NCBI GenBank assembly: GCA_963716685.1
Contig: CAVQTR010000003.1
Location: 2,914,001-2,978,000, forward strand
Source: JALYXI01 sp963716685
GTDB lineage: Bacteria > Acidobacteriota > Terriglobia > Bryobacterales > Bryobacteraceae
Length of the DNA stretch: 64,000 nucleotides
Direction of reading: 5' to 3'
Shown here: piece after piece, positions 18,718 through 26,193 of the stretch
Layout: every line of letters starts with the position of its first letter
How positions within the stretch are numbered: the stretch's first letter is position 1
Made by a program: the position numbers and the translations under genes
Notes under the pieces: model-generated
The model's input: the letters and a program-made list of their open reading frames with translations, nothing else
Told to the model about the DNA's origin: nothing
Database searches by the model: none

Positions 18718-18735
18718 CGCGCATGATATTCTCCG

Positions 18736-19569
18736 GTGTTGCTTCCCGTCCTGCTCACCGCCGGCGCGCTTCTCCTGCAGGTCGATACGGGGATGCTGGG
18801 CGGGCTCTACGCGCAGGAATTTGAGCGCCACCCCACCGCCCAGGCTGCGCGCGACCTCGGCATGTTCCTGCGCCGCCACGGCGATTCCGCAGGCGCGCGC
18901 AACGCCCTGAAGGAAGCGCTTCGCCTCGACGACGCGTCTGCATCACCGCAGGCCCTGGACGATGCCTTCGAGCTCGCCCTGGCCTCGCCCGGTTCTGAAG
19001 CCGCGCCCCTGCTCACCCGCGCCGCAGCCAGTAAAGATCCCCGGCTCGCCGCCCGCGCTCTCGAAACCCTCGGACATCTGCGCGATATCTTCGGCGACAA
19101 ACCAGCCGCTGTCGAATGCTACCGCCGCGCGCTCACGCTTCAGGAAAACGCCGCCACCCTCGAAGCTCTCGCCGCCGATCTCGACCCCGCCGCGGCCGTT
19201 CCCCTGCTCGAACGCGCACTCGCCCTCAACCGCGCGCTGGGACTGCGCCACCCGCAGGTTGCTACCACCGAAGCCAACCTCTCAGGCGCGCTGCTCAATG
19301 CCGGTCGCACCGACGACGCCATCCGCCTCGCCCGCGATGCCATCGGCATTTTCGAAGAAGCCCTCGGCCCCGGCCATCCGCGCACCGCCTCAGCCGCCAC
19401 CATTCTGGCCTGGGCCCTGCGCGCCAAAGGCGATACACGCGCCGCGCTTCTCTATTACCAGCGCGCGCTCGCAATCGACCAGGCTGCCTTTGGATCCAGC
19501 CACCCTCAAACGCAGGCCGACGCCAAAACGCTCGACGATTTTCAGCGCGAACTCAGCGGACCACCATGA
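18736..19569 (+). CDS. TPR protein (kinesin-light-chain-type repeats)
   Basis: A protein of 277 residues starting at GTG 18736 with a hydrophobic N-terminus (LLPVLLTAGALLLQV), so exported or membrane-tethered. The rest is alpha-helical. The C-terminal half has three 42-residue TPR repeats of the kinesin-light-chain type (LGLRHPQVATTEANLSGALL, LGPGHPRTASAATILAWAL, FGSSHPQTQADAKTL). It is a probable protein-interaction scaffold of unknown role. A GATATT hexamer at 18725-18730, 5 nt before the GTG, and no Shine-Dalgarno suggest a leaderless mRNA; read-through from the receptor gene is also possible. The 3' end overlaps the convergent haem protein gene by 17 bp. Confidence 0.75.
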   Translation: MLLPVLLTAGALLLQVDTGMLGGLYAQEFERHPTAQAARDLGMFLRRHGDSAGARNALKEALRLDDASASPQALDDAFELALASPGSEAAPLLTRAAASKDPRLAARALETLGHLRDIFGDKPAAVECYRRALTLQENAATLEALAADLDPAAAVPLLERALALNRALGLRHPQVATTEANLSGALLNAGRTDDAIRLARDAIGIFEEALGPGHPRTASAATILAWALRAKGDTRAALLYYQRALAIDQAAFGSSHPQTQADAKTLDDFQRELSGPP

Positions 19570-20377
19570 TCCGGTGATTCGCGAACGCCAGAGTGGCCGA
19601 CGCGCGCACCGCCGGCATGTGGCACCCGACGCACGCCTTGCCCGCAACCGCGACGGTCTTCGTGTGCGTCACCCGCGGATGGCAGCTCAGGCACGCCGCA
19701 TCGTAACTGGCCGGCTGTCGCGCCAGCGGGTCGTGCGGTGAATGGCACGTCAGGCAAGTCAGCTTTCCCGCGCTCTCCCGGTAACACCGGCTCGCCGCCA
19801 GCATCAGCGGCTGGTGCCGCGCATTCCAGGGGTCGCGCAGGTCCGGAGTGCTGCCCGCGGGCAGCGGCATCCGGTGGCACGCTCCGCAGAACTCATTCAT
19901 CGCGTCGGCGCTCATCTTCCCCGGATTCTGCGGATGCACCCGCTTCGGATCTGCCGCGTGCGCCGCCGCCGCTCCGTGGCATGATTCACAACGCACCCCG
20001 CGTTCATGCGGAGAAATTTCGCCGTTCTCCGCAACCTGCAGCGGCCCCGTCGAATGGCATGCGAAGCACGACAAAATCTCCGCGCCCGGATCGAAAATGC
20101 GATACACCCGCGCCGCATCGGTCAGGTGGCCCGGCGTACGTCCATACCCCTTGATCGAGCGATACCAGCTGCGCCCCAGTTCCAGGTAGTTGGCTTCGTC
20201 GCGGCGCTGCACAAACGTAATGGCCTGCAGGCCCGCGCCAAACGCCCATTCGCCCGGCTCCGGCGCGCGCGAACGCCGCAACGCCTGAGCGTGCTCGCTC
20301 GCCGATTGCGCCGCATACTCCTTCGGGTGGCATGGCTGGCACGCGGCTGCCCCCGCGTAATCCGGAACAGCGGCCAT
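19553..20377 (-). CDS. Seven-haem c-type cytochrome
   Basis: Seven CxxCH motifs (CQPCH, CFACH, CESCH, CGACH, CLTCH, CLSCH, CVGCH) in 274 residues make this a multihaem cytochrome of the c554/NrfA-like superfamily, acting in periplasmic electron transfer. The usual start call is the ATG at 20377, but that leaves almost no signal peptide. The eight codons upstream read IFFPLLLA in frame, with the only possible initiators being ATT (20401) or CTG, and a GGTGA lies 7 nt before the ATT. The true start is therefore probably non-standard and coupled to the VOC gene, whose stop lies just upstream. Confidence 0.85.
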   Translation of the reverse strand: MAAVPDYAGAAACQPCHPKEYAAQSASEHAQALRRSRAPEPGEWAFGAGLQAITFVQRRDEANYLELGRSWYRSIKGYGRTPGHLTDAARVYRIFDPGAEILSCFACHSTGPLQVAENGEISPHERGVRCESCHGAAAAHAADPKRVHPQNPGKMSADAMNEFCGACHRMPLPAGSTPDLRDPWNARHQPLMLAASRCYRESAGKLTCLTCHSPHDPLARQPASYDAACLSCHPRVTHTKTVAVAGKACVGCHMPAVRASATLAFANHRIMVVR

Positions 20378-20402
20378 CGCAAGCAGCAGCGGGAAGAAAA
20401 TC

Positions 20403-21326
20403 TTACTTCACCGGACTTTCCGCAGTAAACGGCGAACAGCAGGGCTTGATCACCGGCTGAAATTCCATCAGTTCCACGCGCGTGCCGTCCGGATCGTAGA
20501 AGTTGGCCTGCCACTTCCCGTCGAGACCCATCTGCGGTCCATCGTGCCGCGGGCTCAGCCGATTCTGTCCAATCATGGTAGTCATTGCCTGCTCCATGTT
20601 CGCCACACCGATCGAGAAATGATTCAGCACGCCCAGCTGCCGTTCATCCACCCGGGACATGGGCACAGACGATCCTTCGCCCACCATCATGTACTCCAGC
20701 CAGTCGTGCCCGTCCGGGACCTGCTGCGAAATCCAGTCGACATGATCCGGCTGTTTCGCTCCGAACCAGTACGGCCGAAACCCCAGAATCTCGCGATAGA
20801 AGTGATCTTCGGCGCTCCGGTTATGCACCAGATAGCCCACATGAATAATGTGCGTCCCGATAGGCGTCACGCTCGACGGTCCCGGCGGCGCGCCGCGTCC
20901 CGATTCCACGAACTTCACCACGTTGCCTTCCGGGTCCTTCGCCTGAAACCAATGGCCGCCATCGCCCGATGTTTTCAGCGCGGTCAATCCGTCCACACCC
21001 TTGGCCGTCAAATAGGCCAGCAGTCCGCGCGCATCGGCGGTGTTGTACGCCACGCACGCCATCCTGCTGATCGGGTGGTCCCCCGGCATCGGCAGCACTT
21101 CCACAAACTGCGTCGGGCTGAAGTAATAGCGCGTTCCGGCGGCGTCTTCCGGGTCCGCGCCCTTCGCCGCGCCGAGCACTTCCGCATAGAAATGTTCACT
21201 TGCTTTTGCATCGCTCGCGTAAACGCACATGTGCGAGATGCCGGTAATAAGCGGCCGCTTCGGTTGCTCCGCGGCGGCCGCTGCCATCGCACTCAGGAAG
21301 AAAATCAGTTTCGCCGCAGTCCTCAT
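20403..21326 (-). CDS. Exported VOC (glyoxalase/dioxygenase-like) protein
   Basis: The protein has 307 residues. The signal peptide (MRTAAKLIFFLSAMAAAAA) is followed by two vicinal-oxygen-chelate domains, about 28-145 (GISHMCVYASDAKASEHFY) and 150-290 (IIHVGYLVHNRSAEDHFYREILGFRP). Metal-ligand-type residues fit the fold: His in HMCVY and HVGYL, Glu in FVESG and VELMEF. Such proteins include ring-cleaving dioxygenases and glyoxalases; an exported one with a cytochrome partner is unusual and its substrate cannot be read from the sequence. It lies directly upstream of the seven-haem gene, with 1-2 nt between the stop and the likely start. Confidence 0.75.
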   Translation of the reverse strand: MRTAAKLIFFLSAMAAAAAEQPKRPLITGISHMCVYASDAKASEHFYAEVLGAAKGADPEDAAGTRYYFSPTQFVEVLPMPGDHPISRMACVAYNTADARGLLAYLTAKGVDGLTALKTSGDGGHWFQAKDPEGNVVKFVESGRGAPPGPSSVTPIGTHIIHVGYLVHNRSAEDHFYREILGFRPYWFGAKQPDHVDWISQQVPDGHDWLEYMMVGEGSSVPMSRVDERQLGVLNHFSIGVANMEQAMTTMIGQNRLSPRHDGPQMGLDGKWQANFYDPDGTRVELMEFQPVIKPCCSPFTAESPVK

Positions 21327-21365
21327 CGAATTACTTCCGAAACGATTATCCTCCCACGCCGACTG

Positions 21366-23525
21366 CTACGGCGCGATCTGCAGGAAGTTCAACTGGTCCA
21401 GCAGGGCAGCCGGCACCTGTGTCAGCGGCTGAAACAGCTGCATCGCCGGCGAGAACGGGTTCGTCAGGAACTGGTTCGGATCCGGACTCGGCTGCCCGCT
21501 AAAAAACGCCGCTACCTGCTTCTGCTCCGCCAGCGCCAGTGCGGTCTCCGCCGGGTCGCTGAAGATCGTCGGATTGCTCAGCACGCGATGCGGCAGAATC
21601 GGCAGGCCGCCCGCGCCAGGCATCGTGATTCCCAGCAGTTCCGTATGGTTCGGAATCGCCGCCAGATCGGTTCGCAGCAGCCACGCCGAATTGGTCGCTC
21701 CCGCCGCCCGCACCATTGCCGCCTCCGTCGGATTCGGCACCTCCAGATCCCCCAGGCCAAACTGAAACAGAGTCGCCTTCGCCGGCACTCCGTGCAACGG
21801 CGCCGTCGAGAGATGTCCGGCATACGCCAGCGGATCGCCCAACATACCCAGCCAGTCCACCACTTCAAACGCGGCCTGAATCGGCATCGCGCCGCTCACA
21901 TTATTCACCACCGCCGCAGGCCCTCGGAACACGTAATTGTCATTGAAGCCGTCGTGGAAATACGCTTGCGGACTCGCGGGCGGCACATTCAGCAGCGACG
22001 GATTGTTGCCGCCCAGATACGCAGTCGCCAGCGGCCGCCCCGAAAGCGCCAGCCGCGAAACATCTGACGACGTTCCTCCCGCGCCGTTCAGAACCGCGCG
22101 GCTCACCCCCGGCTCCACGGCATGAAACATCGCGCCGTAGGTCGAACCGAACGACTGCCCCACATAGTCGATCCGCGACGGGTTCAACAGTCCCAGCCCG
22201 CCCGCCGTCTGCAACAGCCGGGTCAGCGCGAACAGGTCCACCACAGTTTGCCGTCCGCAGTCGCGCACCGCGAGCGGACCCGGCAGAATGCAGCCGTCCG
22301 TCGGCCCAATCGGAGCCGGCGAAAACGCAATCCCTCGTCCCGGCGCCGCCACCGTGAAAGATCCAATTGAAGGTCCGCGCAGCTGCACCGTTCCGCCCGG
22401 TCCGTAGCCGTGTCCCGTGATCTCGATCGCCACCGTCGCATATCCTTGCAACGCCAGCGTGGACGCGATATACGTTGGCGCGCCGAACTGATTGTCGCCA
22501 AGGCCATGCCCGTAAATCACCACCGGATACCCGCCCGCCGGCATAGGGGAAGAAGGCACAAACACATGGAACGAAACCGGCGCATAGCCCGGCGGCAGCC
22601 CCGGAGCCAGCGGCACGGCGGGCGGTCCGCTCACCGCAGCCCCCGTCGGCGTCACCGAAATCGAACCCGCCAGCGGGCCGCTGGTGTTCAGAAAAATCGG
22701 CGAGAGATACATGCCGAACGCAATCTGCCCCACTCCCTGCAGAGCGGAAAGTGGAATTGCCTGCGGCGTGTTGCCGTTCTGGTCCTGCGGCACCCAGTTG
22801 ATGCTGTCCAGATCGCTTACATTGAACACCGATACCGGTCCTGCCGGCAGCACCACCGAAGGCGTCGATCCCTGATACACGAATGCCCGCGCCTGTTGCA
22901 GCCACGCCGTCGCGCTCATCGTCGTGAACACCGAAGCCGACACCATCCCGGAACTCTGCCCCGATTGATTCACCGCCTGTGAAAGCGCGCTGCAATAAGA
23001 ATCGCCCGCCTTCTTCACGCAGCTTGAATAATCCGAGTTCTGCTGCAGCTTCTGTCCCTTCAAGTCCTGCACAGCCTGAGTCACCGCCAGCAGATATTTG
23101 CTGTCTTGATTCAATACCGCGTTTGGCTTCGCATAGGCGCAGTTTGAAGCCGGATCGTAGATCACCTGATTCACCGCGATTGCCGGCCCGTTCGGCCCAA
23201 TCGGAAACAGCTGAATGCCCGCTGCCAGGCTGGCCGGGTTCACCGCATCCGAGAAGCAAACCGTCACGCGCGGGTTGACACTGAATCCATCCAGCTGGTT
23301 CAACAGCAAGGTATTGGCGCACGAGCTCAACGTCGGCGATGTCGCGCACTCCACGGGCATCGGCAGGTTGATGCGCTTGCCCGTAATCTGGGTGGCGTCG
23401 GTTGTGGTGACCGAGTCAGTGGGAAAAGGTCCTGCAGTGGCAGAACCCGGTGAGAAAAGCGCGGTGGTATTGCCTGCCCAGAGGCTCGGCACAATCAAAA
23501 TGGCGGCTATTTGAGATAATTTCAT
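21366..23525 (-). CDS. Secreted alpha/beta-hydrolase with Ig-like N-terminus
   Basis: The start at ATG 23525 gives 719 residues with a signal peptide (MKLSQIAAILIVPSLWAGN). Residues about 80-155 resemble a bacterial Ig-like (SbsA/Big) domain (NPRVTVCFSDAVNPASL). The catalytic alpha/beta-hydrolase part starts near 315: PVVIYGHGLGDN forms the oxyanion-hole segment and Ser458 in GQSFG is the nucleophile. A His near the C-terminus (IPNHTELL) is a plausible triad member. Several cysteines suggest periplasmic or extracellular disulphides. It is probably an esterase, lipase or depolymerase; the substrate is unknown. It stands alone, divergent from the enolase pair. Confidence 0.75.
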   Translation of the reverse strand: MKLSQIAAILIVPSLWAGNTTALFSPGSATAGPFPTDSVTTTDATQITGKRINLPMPVECATSPTLSSCANTLLLNQLDGFSVNPRVTVCFSDAVNPASLAAGIQLFPIGPNGPAIAVNQVIYDPASNCAYAKPNAVLNQDSKYLLAVTQAVQDLKGQKLQQNSDYSSCVKKAGDSYCSALSQAVNQSGQSSGMVSASVFTTMSATAWLQQARAFVYQGSTPSVVLPAGPVSVFNVSDLDSINWVPQDQNGNTPQAIPLSALQGVGQIAFGMYLSPIFLNTSGPLAGSISVTPTGAAVSGPPAVPLAPGLPPGYAPVSFHVFVPSSPMPAGGYPVVIYGHGLGDNQFGAPTYIASTLALQGYATVAIEITGHGYGPGGTVQLRGPSIGSFTVAAPGRGIAFSPAPIGPTDGCILPGPLAVRDCGRQTVVDLFALTRLLQTAGGLGLLNPSRIDYVGQSFGSTYGAMFHAVEPGVSRAVLNGAGGTSSDVSRLALSGRPLATAYLGGNNPSLLNVPPASPQAYFHDGFNDNYVFRGPAAVVNNVSGAMPIQAAFEVVDWLGMLGDPLAYAGHLSTAPLHGVPAKATLFQFGLGDLEVPNPTEAAMVRAAGATNSAWLLRTDLAAIPNHTELLGITMPGAGGLPILPHRVLSNPTIFSDPAETALALAEQKQVAAFFSGQPSPDPNQFLTNPFSPAMQLFQPLTQVPAALLDQLNFLQIAP

Positions 23526-23670
23526 TCGGTAGTCAGGCTTCCGAACAATGATAAAGAACATAACCACAAAGATTTACGAATTTCGGATTAAAAGGTCGTA
23601 ATATAACTCCTCGGCAGTATGGAATCAGCCGTTGCGCTCGCAGCGCCCTCGCCGGTGATATCGTGGCGGC
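23526..23670. other. AT-rich divergent intergenic region
   Basis: 145 bp between the hydrolase and the enolase-like pair, clearly more AT-rich than its surroundings. It holds TATAAC (23602-23607) on the plus strand and TGATAT (23656-23661) 9 nt before the ATG at 23671, either of which could be a -10 box. A TATCAT on the minus strand (23548-23553) could serve the hydrolase. No consensus -35 is clear. Confidence 0.4.
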
Positions 23671-24747
23671 ATGATCGCCGCCGCTCAGCACCGCCGCGCC
23701 CGTTTGGCCGCATCGTTTGCGCCCCAGGCTGCCGCCGCTCTTCCCGGTCCCGGAACGCTCGATGTCGCCGAGATCCGGGCCTTTCCTCTGCGTGAGCCGG
23801 TTTCCGGCAATCGCTCCGTTCTGCTCCGCGTCAAAACCAATTCCGGTCTGGTCGGCTGGGGCGAATGCGCCGCGCTCTCAGCCAACGAACTCGCGGTTAT
23901 CGAATCCGCCTGGCTGAAGAAAGCCGCCAGCCGTTTCGCCTCTCTCGACCCCGCGATTCCAGGCTCCGGTGCGCTTGATATGGCGCTGCTCGATATCGTC
24001 GGCAAAGCCTGCCGCGCGCCCGTATACCGCGTCCTCGGCGGACCCACCCGAAACAAAGTGCGCGCCTGCGGTTATCCGGGACAGGGCGGATTTCCCATCC
24101 TCACCGTCGCCGTTCCCCCGCCCGTCTCGCGCAACCAGGGCAAAGCCTATCAAAACCAGATCCGCGCGCTTGTCACCGCCGTCCCCGCGGGCGCCGATTT
24201 CATCCTCAGCGCGAACGGACTCCTCACCCACGGCGACGCCCTGTCCGTCGCCGCCACCGCCGAACCGCTGCACCCGCTCTGGTTCGATGAACCCTGCGCG
24301 CATTCCAATCTCGAGACCATCCGCAAAATCTCCGCCGATACCGTTCTCCCCCTCGGCTTCGGAAAAGATATCCGCGACATGGGCGTCTTTCAGGCCCTCC
24401 TGCGTGAAGGCTTGGTGGATGTCGTCCGCCCCGAGATTTCCTTCTGGGGCATCACCGGCGTCAAACGTATCGCCGCTCTCGCCGAAACTTATTACGTAGC
24501 CGTTGCTCCTCGCCTCGAAAGTGGTCCCGTCGCCACCGCCGCCGCTCTCCACGTCGCCGCCGCCATCCCCAACTTCTTCGCCCAGCAAATCCCTGTTCCC
24601 GCCGCGCCGGAAGATCGCGCGATGCGCGCCGAACTCTGTTCCCCCAATCCCGAGTCCGGCCGCAATGGCTTTCTGCCGCTTCCCACCGGTCCTGGCCTTG
24701 GCATCACCATCAACGAATCCGCTTTGGAGAAATATCGTGCTGCGTAG
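23671..24747 (+). CDS. Degenerate enolase-superfamily protein
   Basis: A protein of 358 residues with the mandelate racemase/muconate lactonizing fold: N-terminal capping domain (VLLRVKTNSGLVGWGECA) and barrel. Aligned with its neighbour, key positions are changed. The first metal ligand Asp is Ser180, the second (Glu207 in WFDEP) is kept, the third Glu is Lys232 (GFGKD), the barrel Asp is Glu255, and the catalytic His of APHxxxGP is Arg281 (APRLESGP). The fold is preserved, so it is probably a non-catalytic partner or a decayed paralogue rather than a normal dehydratase or racemase. It overlaps the intact paralogue by 11 bp. Confidence 0.75.
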   Translation: MIAAAQHRRARLAASFAPQAAAALPGPGTLDVAEIRAFPLREPVSGNRSVLLRVKTNSGLVGWGECAALSANELAVIESAWLKKAASRFASLDPAIPGSGALDMALLDIVGKACRAPVYRVLGGPTRNKVRACGYPGQGGFPILTVAVPPPVSRNQGKAYQNQIRALVTAVPAGADFILSANGLLTHGDALSVAATAEPLHPLWFDEPCAHSNLETIRKISADTVLPLGFGKDIRDMGVFQALLREGLVDVVRPEISFWGITGVKRIAALAETYYVAVAPRLESGPVATAAALHVAAAIPNFFAQQIPVPAAPEDRAMRAELCSPNPESGRNGFLPLPTGPGLGITINESALEKYRAA

Positions 24748-26056
24748 AAACTTCCTCGCTCTCGGACCCGCCGGCGCCGCCCTTGCCGGCGCTCCCCGGC
24801 ATCGCCCATCCCCCGCCCTCGATTGCGGCTGCTCGTTCGCGCAGGAGTCCACGCTCACCCGTGATGATTTCGCCGGCCTCCGCTCCGGCATTGCCATCAC
24901 CGGCGTGAAGGTCTTCGGCGTCTCTCTCACGCCCACCTCAGACCGTCCCTACGTCTTCGTCAAAATCGAAACGAATCAGGGACTCGTCGGCTGGGGCGAA
25001 GGCACCCTCGAAGGCAAAGCCGGCGCGGTCATGGCCTGCGTCAACGATTTCCGCGATTTCCTCATCGGCGCCGATCCCCTGCAGGGTGAGCACATCTGGC
25101 AATCCATGTATGTGCACACTTTCTATCGCGCCGGACCCGTCGTCGGCTCCGCCATTTCCGGCATCGATCAGGCGCTCTGGGACATCCGCGGCAAAGCGCT
25201 CGGCATGCCCGTCTATAAACTCCTCGGAGGTCCCTTCGATGCGCGCGGCGTGCGCGGCTACTATCACGTGGATGGCGCCGGACGCGAACAGTTGATGCAG
25301 ATTCGCGAAACCGCCCGCGCCCAGGGTATCACCTGCGTTAAAACCGGCATCCCCGGCTATTACGAATGGATCGAGCGCAGGCCGAAAATCGACGCCGCCG
25401 TCCGTCATATGCAGATGCACCGCGAAGCCCTCGGCCCCGATATCGATATCGCCGTCGACTTTCACGCCAAGACCAGCCCCAGCGTCGCCTCCGTCCTTAT
25501 CAAAGAGGTGGCCCCGCTCAACCTGCTGTTCGTCGAAGAGCCGTGCCCACCGGAGAACGCGCGGGCCATGGCCAAAATCTCGCGACGTTCCACTACGCCC
25601 ATCGCCACAGGCGAGCGCCTCATCGCATCCTACGGCTGCCGTGAAGTCATCGAAATGGGCATCGTCGATATCCTCCAGACCGATGTCAATCACGTCGGCG
25701 GAATCAGCGGCCTCTGGAAGGTTGCCGCCACCGCCGCCGTTTCCGGCATCTCCATGGCTCCGCATGCCTGCGAAGGTCCCATCGGCGGCCTCGCCACCAT
25801 TCACGTGGATGCCGCCATGCCCAACTTCGTCGTTCAGGAAATCTGCGGACAGGTGAAGCCCAACGCCGCCGACAAAGTCTGGGAAGAGTGGTTCGGCTTC
25901 CCCGCCATGCGCATGGTCAACGGCCGCTTCCCGCTCTCCGAAAAGCCTGGCCTGGGCTTCGACCTCTCCGAAGCCAGCCTCGCGAAGTTTCCCTTCGGCG
26001 GCACCAAACCCATGGCGCGCGTCTTCCATGAGGATGGCTCCGTGGCCGAATGGTAA
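24737..26056 (+). CDS. Tat-exported galactonate dehydratase-like enolase-superfamily enzyme
   Basis: The GTG at 24737 follows GGAGA by 6 nt and begins MLRRNFLALG, a Tat-like signal; the product has 439 residues. The active site is complete: Asp241 (AVDFHAK), Glu267/268 (FVEEPC), Glu293 (ATGERL), Asp316 (QTDVNHVGG) and His343 (APHACEGP). These motifs match the sugar-acid dehydratase branch of the mandelate racemase subgroup, closest by eye to D-galactonate dehydratase: Mg-dependent dehydration of an aldonic acid to a 2-keto-3-deoxy acid. Export would be unusual for DgoD itself, so the true substrate may differ. It is translated in overlap with the degenerate paralogue upstream. Confidence 0.85.
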   Translation: MLRRNFLALGPAGAALAGAPRHRPSPALDCGCSFAQESTLTRDDFAGLRSGIAITGVKVFGVSLTPTSDRPYVFVKIETNQGLVGWGEGTLEGKAGAVMACVNDFRDFLIGADPLQGEHIWQSMYVHTFYRAGPVVGSAISGIDQALWDIRGKALGMPVYKLLGGPFDARGVRGYYHVDGAGREQLMQIRETARAQGITCVKTGIPGYYEWIERRPKIDAAVRHMQMHREALGPDIDIAVDFHAKTSPSVASVLIKEVAPLNLLFVEEPCPPENARAMAKISRRSTTPIATGERLIASYGCREVIEMGIVDILQTDVNHVGGISGLWKVAATAAVSGISMAPHACEGPIGGLATIHVDAAMPNFVVQEICGQVKPNAADKVWEEWFGFPAMRMVNGRFPLSEKPGLGFDLSEASLAKFPFGGTKPMARVFHEDGSVAEW

Positions 26057-26151
26057 GCCTCGCAGGCAGCCTCGGCGCCGAATGACAACTAAAGTTGTAC
26101 ATCAGTAATCGCTTACTCGTCTGAGCCGTAACTGAACCGAAACCTCCATCC

Positions 26152-26180
26152 TTGACACCCTCGGATGGCCGGTAATACGT
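26152..26180 (+). promoter_or_regulatory. Possible promoter for TonB receptor 3
   Basis: A consensus -35 TTGACA lies at 26152-26157. The -10 is ambiguous: TAATAC (26173-26178, 15-nt spacer) or the overlapping ATACGT (17-nt spacer). The remaining sequence of the 137-bp gap between 26056 and 26194 shows nothing else. Confidence 0.4.
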
Positions 26181-26193
26181 TTGTGACCAGCGC

